Position numbers and translations under genes: made by a program. 64,000 nucleotides of DNA from Bradyrhizobium sp. B124 (GTDB lineage: Bacteria > Pseudomonadota > Alphaproteobacteria > Rhizobiales > Xanthobacteraceae): contig NZ_CP152413.1 of NCBI RefSeq assembly GCF_038967635.1, forward strand, positions 434,001 to 498,000. The letters are read 5' to 3'. The notes beneath the pieces were generated by a model. It saw only the letters and a program-made list of their open reading frames with translations. It had not been told where the DNA came from and did not search any database. Below are positions 1 through 8,610 of this stretch, piece by piece (position 1 is the stretch's first letter; each line of letters begins with the position of its first letter).

Positions 1-1
1 G

Positions 2-397
2 GATCGAGCAGTGCCATCGCCGCGCGCAGGCGGCGATCGTTCGCCGGCGGTCGCGGCCGAGATCTGGGACGCCAATCATGATGGCGTCTACACCTGCGAC
101 GAGTGGAAGGCCTATCTCGGGCGGCTGTTCGATCGCGCCGACCGCAATCGCGACGGAAACGTTACTCCGTCGGAGTTCGAGGGCGTTCGTCGCGCCGGCA
201 GCGCGCTCGCCGACGCGGATTTCGGCTATTTCGACGAGAACCAGGATGGCAAGATTACCCGCCGCGAGTTCGTCGAGAAGCCGAACGAGTTCATCCTGCA
301 GAACGACAAGAACGGCGACTGCCGCGTCACGCCGGAGGAGCTCAAGGGGTCGCCGACCGAGCAGAAGCAGCCTGGCGGCAGGGGCAAGCGATCCTGA
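2..397 (+). CDS. EF-hand calcium-binding protein (5' end outside window)
   Basis: The frame is open to the left edge, so the true start lies outside; the GTG at 11 is not needed as a start. Four EF-hand loops follow each other: DANHDGVYTCDE, DRNRDGNVTPSE, DENQDGKITRRE and a weaker DKNGDCRVTPEE with Cys in place of the loop glycine. Each has Asp at loop positions 1 and 5 and Glu at 12, as expected for Ca2+ ligands. The C-terminus is a short basic tail. It converges on the sensor kinase gene with only 8 bases between the stop codons. The cellular role is unknown; calcium binding or buffering, possibly in the periplasm, is inferred from the loops. Confidence 0.85.
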   Translation, partial: DRAVPSPRAGGDRSPAVAAEIWDANHDGVYTCDEWKAYLGRLFDRADRNRDGNVTPSEFEGVRRAGSALADADFGYFDENQDGKITRREFVEKPNEFILQNDKNGDCRVTPEELKGSPTEQKQPGGRGKRS

Positions 398-405
398 GGT
401 TCGAT

Positions 406-1752
406 CTAGCCGGACACGAGCTCCGGAAGCGCGGGGCGAGTCGGGCTTGCCCCGCTCCGATCCGATCCAAGATGCACCGCCCCAGGCAATCTGATCCGGA
501 CAAGCAAGCCGTGCGGTGCGTTGTCATGCAAGGACAACTCGCCGCCGTGGCCGCACACCATGGCCTGAGCGATCGGCAGGCCGAGCCCGAAGCCGCTTTT
601 CTCGTCCATGGTGCGGGCCTCGTCGCCGCGGACGAAGGGCTTCAACATCTCGGCTCGGCGATGCTCCGGAATCCCCGGACCGTCGTCCGATACGTCGATG
701 GTGGTGTGATCGGCGGATGCGGTCAGCCGGATATCGACCTCGCTGCCGAACCGCAGGGCATTTTCCACCAGGTTCGTCACGGTCCGGCTGATATCGCTGG
801 GGCGGATCAACAGCGAAGCCCTGAGCGGGCCGTGGTAGCGCACGACATGGCCGCAATCGGAGAACTGCTCGCTGATCGTCTGCAGCAGGGCGGCTACGTT
901 CACAAGGGTCGGCTTCGCCGCGCTGCCGCCGCTCAGGAATGACAGCACCGATTCCAGCATGGCCTGCATCTGGTCGAGGTCGTGCAGGGTCTCCGCACGC
1001 TGGGTGTCGTTCTCGATGTATTCGGATCTGAGCCGCAGCCGGGTGATCGGCGTTCGCAAATCGTGACTGATGGCGGCGAGCATGCGCGTGCGGTCATTCA
1101 TCAGCGTGGTGATGCGTTCGCGCATCCGATTGAGTGCGACTGCGGCGGCGCGGATCTCCTCCGGGCCGGTCTCGGCAAGCGGAGCGGCCGCCTGGCTGAT
1201 GCTGAAATTCTCGGCGGCACGGGCAAATGCCGAGAGCGGAGCACTGAGCGCGCGGCCGGCCCACACGCCGAGCAGCGTGACGCTGACGAACAGGAACAGG
1301 AATGTGCTGACCCAGAATACGCCGAAGAAGGGCGGCATTTTCGCCGGGCCGATTGTCGCTTCGAACAGGGCGCCACCCGGCAGTCGAACCACCGCCGGCG
1401 CGGTCTTCGTGGAAAACTCCAGGTCGACATCGTCGACGCCTGATACTCCGGACGAAGCATCGTCAGACACGCCTGGACCTGCGTCGCGCAGTGCGAAATG
1501 CAGCCGGGGGAAAGCCTGGTCGGCAGCCTGCAACAGCATCGCGCGATCGGCCGCAGGGGTCTCGGCGAGAAGCCTGGCAACCAGCTGGAACTGATGGATC
1601 GGCCTGTCCGCGAACGATCTCGGCTTCTGGCTGGTGAAATAAAGCCCGATCAGCGCGTGGATCAACACCAGCGAAAACAGGACCAGCGCGGCGATCTGGC
1701 CGCTGATCCGGTGGAAGCTGAAGAGCGCGGCAATCCTGCGGGTCCAGCTCAT
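406..1752 (-). CDS. Sensor histidine kinase (EnvZ-type, HAMP)
   Basis: A 448-residue inner-membrane kinase. TM1 is about residues 17-38, a periplasmic sensor loop spans 40-142, TM2 is about 143-165, and a HAMP linker follows. The H-box AISHDLRTP carries the phospho-accepting His230. The catalytic domain shows N-box TNLVENALRFG (around 327-336), G1 DDGPGIP (356-362) and G2 GFGLGLPIA (387-395). The start codon overlaps the stop of the upstream response regulator by four bases (ATGA), so the two are co-translated. The periplasmic loop is short and matches no sensor domain I recognise, so the signal is unknown. The Gly/Ser/Pro-rich last 20 residues look disordered. Confidence 0.93.
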   Translation of the reverse strand: MSWTRRIAALFSFHRISGQIAALVLFSLVLIHALIGLYFTSQKPRSFADRPIHQFQLVARLLAETPAADRAMLLQAADQAFPRLHFALRDAGPGVSDDASSGVSGVDDVDLEFSTKTAPAVVRLPGGALFEATIGPAKMPPFFGVFWVSTFLFLFVSVTLLGVWAGRALSAPLSAFARAAENFSISQAAAPLAETGPEEIRAAAVALNRMRERITTLMNDRTRMLAAISHDLRTPITRLRLRSEYIENDTQRAETLHDLDQMQAMLESVLSFLSGGSAAKPTLVNVAALLQTISEQFSDCGHVVRYHGPLRASLLIRPSDISRTVTNLVENALRFGSEVDIRLTASADHTTIDVSDDGPGIPEHRRAEMLKPFVRGDEARTMDEKSGFGLGLPIAQAMVCGHGGELSLHDNAPHGLLVRIRLPGAVHLGSDRSGASPTRPALPELVSG

Positions 1753-2471
1753 GCATCCTCCACATGCGGCGTGAAGATGTAGCCGCCGGTGCGCACCGTC
1801 CTGATCACCGATGGTCCTTCGCCGGCATCGAGCTTGCGGCGAAGCCGGCTGACCAGCACGTCGATGCTGCGCCCGAACGGGCTGGCCGGCCGGCTGCGCG
1901 TCATGGTCAAGAGGCCGTCCCGCGTCAGGATCCGGCCGGGCCGCTCGCAGAAGGCCTGCAGCAGGTCGAACTCCGCGCTGGTCAGCGGGACCTGGGCGCC
2001 GTCAGGATCGCGCAGTTCGCGCAGGCGAAGATCGATGGTCCAATCCTGGAAGCGCAGGCGCGCGGCGCTCTGGCCGGAGCGTCCCGCGAGGCCAGCCTGG
2101 GCCTGGCGGCGCAGCACCGCGTTGATCCGCGCCAGCAGTTCGCGCGGATTGAAGGGTTTGGCGAGATAGTCGTCCGCCCCCATCTCGAGCCCGAGGATCC
2201 GGTCGAGGTCCTCGCCCTTCGCCGTGAGCATGATGATGGGAATCGTCGAGTCGCTGCGAAGGCGCCGACACAGCGTTAGTCCATCCTCTCCCGGCAGCAT
2301 CAGGTCGAGCACGACGAGATCGAGCGAGTGTCCGGCAAGGTAACGATCCATTTCCTTGCCGTTCGAGGCGGTGGCCACCAGGCACGATTGGTCGCGCAGG
2401 TAGCGAGCAATCAAGTCTCTGGTCGGCAGGTCGTCCTCGACGACCAGGATTTTTGGCGTATGAGCGAGCAT
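1749..2471 (-). CDS. OmpR/PhoB-family response regulator
   Basis: A 240-residue two-component regulator. The receiver domain has the acidic pair VVEDD at 10-14, phospho-acceptor Asp56 in VLDLMLP, and Lys105 in KPF. The C-terminal winged helix includes LTSAEFDLL and ends in RTVRTGGYIF, typical of OmpR/PhoB DNA-binding domains. I chose the ATG at 2471 because a GAGGT Shine-Dalgarno sits about 10 bases upstream and homologs begin just before the KILVVEDD strand; the frame extends upstream to 2570 without such support. It overlaps the kinase gene by 4 bases and is its cognate regulator. About 290 bases separate it from the divergent bamA-like gene, which is a possible target. Confidence 0.93.
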   Translation of the reverse strand: MLAHTPKILVVEDDLPTRDLIARYLRDQSCLVATASNGKEMDRYLAGHSLDLVVLDLMLPGEDGLTLCRRLRSDSTIPIIMLTAKGEDLDRILGLEMGADDYLAKPFNPRELLARINAVLRRQAQAGLAGRSGQSAARLRFQDWTIDLRLRELRDPDGAQVPLTSAEFDLLQAFCERPGRILTRDGLLTMTRSRPASPFGRSIDVLVSRLRRKLDAGEGPSVIRTVRTGGYIFTPHVEDA

Positions 2472-2759
2472 GGTTTGCGACTGGACCTCGTCATCAGGGC
2501 ATTTGCGCGCATTGGAGCGCGCCGGCTTAGCCACCAATCGACCAGCATGCGCATCGCTTGTGGGCGGCATTGCGCCTTTTCGTCAGCATAGTGTTTCTGA
2601 ACTGTAAGCGGCGCTCGCGGCTGGAAACAAAACCGGGACGGCGGCCGCGTCGCAGAGCGCTCACAGTCCCCAATCACTGGAAATAATCCCGCAATCCAGC
2701 AGCCACACCGCAGCCATCACCATCCCGCCACAACGGGCGACTGGTTCGCGAGGTGTGGA

Positions 2760-5285
2760 ATGAAGACGTGGCGAAGCTTTGTCGCGGCGATTGTGCTGAC
2801 GGGATTTGCGATCCCGGCGACGTCGGTGAACGGGCGAGTGACCTGGCTGTTGTTGGCACCGGCGGCGGCCCAATCGGTTGATGCGATCACGATCGAAGGC
2901 AACCGGAGAGTAGAGGCGGAGACCATCCGCTCCTATTTCAGGCCGGGGCCGGGCGGTCATCTCGATCAGGCTGCGATCGATGACGGGCTCAAGGAGCTGG
3001 TCGGGACCGGGTTGTTCCAGGACGTCCAGATCAATCACGCGGGTGCGCGGATCGTCGTCTCGGTCGTCGAGAACCCGGTAATCGACCGTGTCGCGTTCGA
3101 GGGCAACAAGAAGGTCAAGGACGAGCAGCTCTCGGCCGAGGTGCAATCCAAGCCGCGAGGCACGCTGTCACGACCAATGGTGCAGTCGGATGCGCTGCGG
3201 ATCGCCGAGATCTACCGCCACTCGGGCCGCTACGACGTGCGCGTCACGCCCGAGATCATCGAACGTTCGAACAACCGCGTCGATCTCGTCTTCACCGTCG
3301 ACGAGGGCGCCAAGACCGGTATCAAGACCATCGCGTTCATGGGGAACAACAGCTTCACGGCCGCGCGCCTGAAGGATGTGATCAAGACCCATGAGACGAA
3401 CTTCCTGAGCTTTCTCGGCAGCGCCAACATCTATGACCCCGACCGCGTCGAGGCCGATCGCGACCTGATCCGCCGTTTCTACCTGAAGCATGGCTATGCG
3501 GACGTGCAGGTGGTGGCCGCGCTCGCCGAGTATGACCGCGAGAGCAAGGGTTTTCAGGTCACCTTCAAGATCGATGAGGGACAGCAGTACCGCGTTGCGA
3601 CGGTGAGCTTCCGCTCGACGATTACGGGCTTCGATCCAAGCATCCTGCGCTCGCTTTCGCGGGTCAGCGAAGGCTCGCTCTACAATGTCGAGGCGATCGA
3701 GAAGTCGGTCGAGGATATGCAGATCGAAGCGTCGCGCCGCGGCTACGCGTTCGCGGTGGTCCGTCCGGACGGCGACCGGAACTTCGAGGCCCACACGGTG
3801 GGAATCATGTTCCGCTTGGAGGAGGGGCCGCGCACCTATATCGAGCGGATCGACGTTCGCGGCAACGGCCGCACGCGCGATTACGTGATCCGGCGCGAGT
3901 TCGATCTCTCCGAGGGCGATGCGTATAACCGTGCGCTGGTCGATCGCGCCGAGCGGCGGCTGAAGAATCTGGACTACTTCAAGACGGTCAAGATCACCAC
4001 CGAGCCCGGCTCATCGAGCGATCGGGTGATCCTGATCGTCGATCTGGAGGAGAAGTCGACCGGCGACTTCTCGGTCTCGGGCGGTTACTCGACGACCGAC
4101 GGCGCGCTCGCCGAGGTCAGCGTCTCCGAACGCAATTTGCTCGGCCGCGGCCTGCTCGCGAAGGCGACGGTCAGCTACGGCCAGTACTCGCGCGGCCTGT
4201 CGCTCTCCTTTGTCGAGCCGTATCTGCTCGACTATCGCGTCGCGCTCGGGCTCGATGCGTATTACAAGGAGCAGCTGCCGACCGACTACACGACCTATGG
4301 CGTGAAGACGATCGGGTTCTCGCCGCGGCTGGGTCTCGCCTTGCGCGAGGACCTGACGCTCCAGCTGCGCTATTCGCTCTATCAGCAGGAAGTCTCGCTC
4401 GATAGCGCCTATAACAACTGCAACAACAATGCCTCCAACACATCGCTCGCGTTCAATCCGACGCCTGCTTACATCAAGAATGTGCTCGGCGGCGTCGATC
4501 CGACCAACTCGGTCTCATCAGGACTCAATGGATATGGTTGCTACGGCGACAGCGAATCCACCTTGCCCGTGCGCAAGGAGCTGGCTGCGGGCGCGACCTG
4601 GACCTCGCAAATCGGCTATACGCTGACCTACAACACGCTCGACAACACCAAGAACCCGACCGACGGCCTGCTGATCGACTTCAAGCAGGATTTTGCCGGC
4701 GTCGGCGGCGACGTGACGTATCTGAAGAGTGCGGTCGATGCGAAATACTACACGCCGCTGGTGTCCGACCTCATCGGCCTGATCCATCTGCAGGGCGGCG
4801 TGCTCACCAAGGTCGGCGACAACGATCTGCGCATGCTGGATCATTTCCAGATGGGGCCGAACCTCGTGCGCGGCTTTGCCACCAACGGCATCGGGCCGCG
4901 TGACATCACCTATGCGAGTTTCGGGGCGGTCGGCGATGCGCTCGGCGGCACCAAATATTGGGGTGCGTCGATGGAGCTGCAGATGCCGTTCTGGTTCCTG
5001 CCCTCGGAGGTTGGGCTGAAGGGGGCGGTCTACGCCGATGCCGGCTCGCTCTGGGGGTATCAAGGACCGACATCGTGGACCGCGACCGGCGAGGTCAACA
5101 CGCCGGCGTGCCCAACCTGCGGCCTGCAATACGACGATCAGAACGTCGTGAGAACCTCTGTCGGTGTCGGCCTGATCTGGGCGTCGCCGCTCGGGCCGCT
5201 GCGCTTCGACTACGCCGTGCCGATCACGAAAGGCAAGTACGACATTGTGCAGGAGTTCAGGTTCGGCGGCGGGACGTCGTTCTGA
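2760..5285 (+). CDS. bamA: Outer-membrane protein assembly factor BamA (Omp85), probable paralog
   Basis: An 841-residue Omp85 protein that inserts beta-barrels into the outer membrane. It has a signal peptide to about residue 38 (cleavage near APAAAQS), then five POTRA-type repeats to about 420, then a 16-strand barrel. The barrel contains the diagnostic VRGF motif (703-706) and ends in Phe. The start follows GAGGTGTGGA. Predicted surface loops carry Cys554, Cys594 and a CPTC pair (784/787), which is unusual for BamA. The usual neighbours rseP, lpxD and skp are absent: the flanks are a two-component system and DUF2167. It may therefore be a second Omp85 copy rather than the housekeeping bamA. 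Confidence 0.92.
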   Translation: MKTWRSFVAAIVLTGFAIPATSVNGRVTWLLLAPAAAQSVDAITIEGNRRVEAETIRSYFRPGPGGHLDQAAIDDGLKELVGTGLFQDVQINHAGARIVVSVVENPVIDRVAFEGNKKVKDEQLSAEVQSKPRGTLSRPMVQSDALRIAEIYRHSGRYDVRVTPEIIERSNNRVDLVFTVDEGAKTGIKTIAFMGNNSFTAARLKDVIKTHETNFLSFLGSANIYDPDRVEADRDLIRRFYLKHGYADVQVVAALAEYDRESKGFQVTFKIDEGQQYRVATVSFRSTITGFDPSILRSLSRVSEGSLYNVEAIEKSVEDMQIEASRRGYAFAVVRPDGDRNFEAHTVGIMFRLEEGPRTYIERIDVRGNGRTRDYVIRREFDLSEGDAYNRALVDRAERRLKNLDYFKTVKITTEPGSSSDRVILIVDLEEKSTGDFSVSGGYSTTDGALAEVSVSERNLLGRGLLAKATVSYGQYSRGLSLSFVEPYLLDYRVALGLDAYYKEQLPTDYTTYGVKTIGFSPRLGLALREDLTLQLRYSLYQQEVSLDSAYNNCNNNASNTSLAFNPTPAYIKNVLGGVDPTNSVSSGLNGYGCYGDSESTLPVRKELAAGATWTSQIGYTLTYNTLDNTKNPTDGLLIDFKQDFAGVGGDVTYLKSAVDAKYYTPLVSDLIGLIHLQGGVLTKVGDNDLRMLDHFQMGPNLVRGFATNGIGPRDITYASFGAVGDALGGTKYWGASMELQMPFWFLPSEVGLKGAVYADAGSLWGYQGPTSWTATGEVNTPACPTCGLQYDDQNVVRTSVGVGLIWASPLGPLRFDYAVPITKGKYDIVQEFRFGGGTSF

Positions 5286-5351
5286 TCTGGCAAGCCTGCC
5301 ACCTACCGACGAGGCCGCGGAGTGACGCTCTGATCAGTCTATCGATGTCAC

Positions 5352-5579
5352 TCAGCCGCCGAGCATCGCTAGAACGAAGTCGGCGCGCTCCTCGCGAGGG
5401 CCGCCGAAATACGCCCGCAACCTCTGAATGTCAAGTGGTGTGCGCGAGCGGTTGGTGTGATCGCGCCGTGCTTTCACGATGTGGAGCGATTCCGCATTCC
5501 GGGTGGCGCGGCCGGCGGTACTGGAGCAGGGCGGTGTCGACGCTTTGGAAAAGCGACGATCCCTTATGTAGTTTGTCGT
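5352..5579 (-). other. Possible gene remnant on the minus strand
   Basis: This lies inside the 339-base gap between bamA and the DUF2167 gene. On the minus strand a 76-codon open frame runs from a stop at 5580-5582 to a TGA at 5352-5354. It has coding-like third-position GC and a protein-like end (RAYFGGPREERADFVLAMLGG is split here as RAYFGGPREE then RADFVLAMLGG). There is no ATG start; the only plausible start is GTG at 5477, with a weak ribosome site. It could be the tail of a decayed gene or a chance frame. The rest of the gap shows no other feature. Confidence 0.2.
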
Positions 5580-5624
5580 TTAACACTGCTATTTAGGGTT
5601 GTTACCGGACACCCGGTCCAATTC

Positions 5625-6575
5625 ATGATCAAGAGGGGCGCGCTTGTGCAAAAGGTGATTTCCATCGCTGCCATCATGTTGGCGGTTCTGTTCGGGGCGC
5701 TACCTGCATTCGGGCAGAGCTCGCCGCCAAGTGAAGCCGCACGAAAAGCCGAACTGGTGGCCGCCTGGCAGGCTGCGAGCCAGGCCGGCACCGCTGGTCC
5801 CGCAGACGTGACGCTGATCGATCAGGCCAAGCTGAAGCTGCCGGAGGGATATTTCTTCGTCCCGAAGACCGAGGGGACACGCGTGTTGCGGGCGCTTGGC
5901 AATCTCGTCAACGATGCGACCTTTGTCGGCCTCGTCGTCGGCAAGCGCAAGAACGATCAGTGGATCGTGGTCATTCGCTACGTCAAGGAAGGCTACATCA
6001 AGGATGACGATGCGAAGAACTGGAACGCCGACGAGCTCTTGAGCAGCATCAAGGAAGGCGTGGAGGAGAGTAACAAGGATCGTGTCGCGCGCGGCTTCCC
6101 CGAGTTGGAAGTGGTCGGATGGATCCAGCCACCGGCCTATGATGCCGCGACGCACCGCCTGGTGTGGTCGATGCTGGGCAAGGACAAGGGGCAGCCCGAT
6201 AACCTGCCCAAGGGCGTCAACTTCAACACCTATGCGCTCGGACGAGACGGCTACTTTAGCCTGAACCTGCTGTCGCAGTCCGATCGCATCGAAAGCGAAA
6301 AGCCGGTCGCGCGGGAATTGCTCGGCGACCTGTCCTACAATGAGGGCAAGCGTTACGAGGATTTCAGCGCCGGCACCGATCGCGTTGCCGCCTATGGCCT
6401 CGCTGCCCTGATTGGCGGCGTCGCCGCCAAGAAGCTCGGGCTGCTGGCGATCGCGACGGCCTTTGTCCTGAAATTCGCCAAGGTGATCCTGATCGCCATA
6501 GCGGCATTCGGTGCCGGCATCATGAAGTTCTTCCGTCGCAAGCCGCGCACCGATGTGGGCGGTGATGTGACGTGA
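5625..6575 (+). CDS. DUF2167 membrane-anchored protein
   Basis: About 316 residues. A signal peptide (VISIAAIMLAVLFGALPAFGQ) leads into a DUF2167 extracytoplasmic domain, and the C-terminus has two hydrophobic segments (AAYGLAALIGGVAAKKLG and LLAIATAFVLKFAKVILIA) followed by KFFRRK, which anchors it. The start could be ATG 5625 or GTG 5646. The stop overlaps the GTG start of the next gene (GTGA), so it is translationally coupled to a site-2 protease. The DUF2167 family has no established function. The coupling suggests it could be a substrate, regulator or partner of the intramembrane protease (inference). Confidence 0.85.
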   Translation: MIKRGALVQKVISIAAIMLAVLFGALPAFGQSSPPSEAARKAELVAAWQAASQAGTAGPADVTLIDQAKLKLPEGYFFVPKTEGTRVLRALGNLVNDATFVGLVVGKRKNDQWIVVIRYVKEGYIKDDDAKNWNADELLSSIKEGVEESNKDRVARGFPELEVVGWIQPPAYDAATHRLVWSMLGKDKGQPDNLPKGVNFNTYALGRDGYFSLNLLSQSDRIESEKPVARELLGDLSYNEGKRYEDFSAGTDRVAAYGLAALIGGVAAKKLGLLAIATAFVLKFAKVILIAIAAFGAGIMKFFRRKPRTDVGGDVT

Positions 6576-7297
6576 AGGCGCTGCTGCTTCTTCTTCTCTC
6601 GGGTCTCAAATGGGGCAAGCTGGCTGCCAGCGGCGGCAGCATGCTGCTGTCGCTCGTGGTCTACGCGACGATATGGGGCTGGCGCTACGCCGCGGGCTTC
6701 ATTGCATTGTTGTTTGCGCATGAGATGGGGCACTACGTTGCCGCGCGGCAACGCGGCCTCGATGTTGGAGCGCCGGCTTTCATTCCGTTCATGGGCGCCT
6801 TTATCGCACTGAAGGACCATCCGGAGGATGTCGAGACCGAGGCCTATGTCGCAATCGCAGGTCCCGTGGCCGGAACGGTCGCAGCGCTAGCGGTCTATCT
6901 ATGGGCACGATCCGAAGACAGCGGTCTTCTGTTGGCGATCGCCTATTCGGGTCTATTCCTCAATCTGTTCAATCTGCTGCCGGTGTCGCCGCTCGACGGC
7001 GGCAGGGTGACGGTGGTGCTCAGTCCCCGGATCTGGTTCGTCGGCGTGCCGATCCTGCTGGCATTGATGCTTTACCGGCCGAGCCCGATGCTGCTGATCG
7101 TCGCGATCCTTGCCGCGCCCCAGTTGCTGCAGGCCTGGCGATACGATCCTCACGCTCCGGAGAACATCGCCTATTACGGCGTTCCGCTTCAGACCAAGCT
7201 CGAATACGGCGCCGCCTATCTCGGACTTGCGGCGCTGCTTGCGATCATGACCTATGACGTGCACGAGATGTTGAGCCGGTTCGCCCATCCGGCATGA
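6572..7297 (+). CDS. M50/site-2-protease family intramembrane zinc metalloprotease
   Basis: A 241-residue polytopic membrane protein. The zinc motif HEMGH (residues 50-54) lies in a hydrophobic helix, and the third ligand is Asp142 in SPLDGG, preceded by LFNLLPV as in site-2 proteases. No PDZ or CBS domain is present, so it is a minimal S2P. The GTG start overlaps the DUF2167 stop by four bases. A substrate-binding-protein gene follows after 10 bases. S2P enzymes cut transmembrane segments of anti-sigma factors, signal-peptide remnants or regulators. The coupled DUF2167 protein, which has C-terminal membrane segments, is the obvious candidate partner (inference). Confidence 0.88.
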   Translation: MKALLLLLLSGLKWGKLAASGGSMLLSLVVYATIWGWRYAAGFIALLFAHEMGHYVAARQRGLDVGAPAFIPFMGAFIALKDHPEDVETEAYVAIAGPVAGTVAALAVYLWARSEDSGLLLAIAYSGLFLNLFNLLPVSPLDGGRVTVVLSPRIWFVGVPILLALMLYRPSPMLLIVAILAAPQLLQAWRYDPHAPENIAYYGVPLQTKLEYGAAYLGLAALLAIMTYDVHEMLSRFAHPA

Positions 7298-7307
7298 CAG
7301 GAGCAAG

Positions 7308-8480
7308 ATGCGTATGCCGCGACGATCGATCATCTGCATGGCGTGGGTGCTTCTCCTCGGCTTCGCGGGCGTCGGTTCGCCGCGCGCTGCCGAATCCGGC
7401 GCACCTATTCGCTTCGGCGCGGTGCTGCCGTTTTCCGGTGGTGTCGAGCTCTACGGCCAGCAGGCCAGGCTCGGGCTCGATCTCGCCGCTGGGGATATCA
7501 ACGCGGCGGGCGGCATTCTCGGCAGACCGGTCGAGGTGATCTATGCCGACGACAAGACGCGGCCGGAGGCGGCCGCTGAGGCCATGCGTTCGCTGGTCGA
7601 GCGGCAGGACGTGCTGGCGGTCGTCGGTCCGATCACCTCGCGCAATCTGAATGCGCTGGTGCCGCTCGCCGAGAGCTCGAAGACGCCGCTGCTCTACGCC
7701 ACCAATTACGAGGGCGGCAAATGCAGCCGCTATCTGTTTTCGTTCGGCACGGTGCCGAACCAGGAGCTTGGCCAGCTGCTGCCCTACATGACGCAGACCT
7801 TCGGCAACACGTATTTCCTGCTCGGCGCCGACCGGGTCTGGCCGCATCAGATGTTCGGCATCGCGCAGCCCTTGATCGAGAAGCTCGGCGGCAGGGTGGT
7901 CGGGACGAAGTACACGCTGGGGACCGAGACGGACTTTTCTCCGCTGATCAAGGAGGTCGCGGCGAGCAAGGCCAAGGTGCTGCTGTTCGCGCTCAAGGGT
8001 GACGGGATGGACTTCATCCGGCAGGCCGACGAGGCCGGATTGCTGAAGGAGATCACCGTCGCTTTCCTCGGACTGTCCGAGGTCGATCTCGGCATCTTCC
8101 GCGGCAAGGGCCAGAACATGGTAACGGTGGTGCCGGCGGTCGCGGCGAGCGAGGATCCGGCCGTGAAGGCGTTCGTCGCAAAGGCGCGCGCCGCCGCGAA
8201 CCCGGGCGTCGCAGTGTCGAACTATGTGATGACGCACTACAACGCCCTGATCGCACTCAAGGCGGCGGCGGAGAAGGCTGGCAAGCTCGACAAGGAGGCC
8301 ATCATCGACGCGATGGCTGGCCTCACCATTGCGTCGCCGACCGGGCCGGTGACGCTCGCCCAGGATCACCATGCGGCGATGAACATGTTCATCGCCAAGA
8401 CGCAAGGTACCGAGCTGGTGGAGGTTCGGCCGCTGGGCGTGATCGCGCCGCAGCCCGGATGCAGTTTGGCTGGACGCTGA
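7308..8480 (+). CDS. Periplasmic substrate-binding protein, ABC importer (Peripla_BP_6)
   Basis: A 390-residue type I periplasmic binding protein with a signal peptide ending near SPRAAES (about residue 28). The family core is clear: IRFGAVLPFSGGVELYGQQ, then LAAGDINAAGGILGRPVEV and VVGPITSRNLNALVPLAE. The LLYATNYEGG segment recalls urea- and amide-binding members (UrtA/AmiC type) rather than classic LivK. No permease or ATPase genes are adjacent, so it is an orphan binding protein or serves a transporter encoded elsewhere. It follows the protease gene by 10 bases and is probably co-transcribed, which is an unusual combination. The ligand is unknown. Confidence 0.88.
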   Translation: MRMPRRSIICMAWVLLLGFAGVGSPRAAESGAPIRFGAVLPFSGGVELYGQQARLGLDLAAGDINAAGGILGRPVEVIYADDKTRPEAAAEAMRSLVERQDVLAVVGPITSRNLNALVPLAESSKTPLLYATNYEGGKCSRYLFSFGTVPNQELGQLLPYMTQTFGNTYFLLGADRVWPHQMFGIAQPLIEKLGGRVVGTKYTLGTETDFSPLIKEVAASKAKVLLFALKGDGMDFIRQADEAGLLKEITVAFLGLSEVDLGIFRGKGQNMVTVVPAVAASEDPAVKAFVAKARAAANPGVAVSNYVMTHYNALIALKAAAEKAGKLDKEAIIDAMAGLTIASPTGPVTLAQDHHAAMNMFIAKTQGTELVEVRPLGVIAPQPGCSLAGR

Positions 8481-8610
8481 CGCTCGGCCGGGTATGAGCC
8501 TTGAAGGCCGCCACGCTCGCAAAAAAAGTGAGCCAGGGCGGTCGTCCGCTGTCGGTTCCAGCCCGGTTCGTTCGTCTTTGAGCAAGAACGCACTGCATGG
8601 GAGTTCCGGA

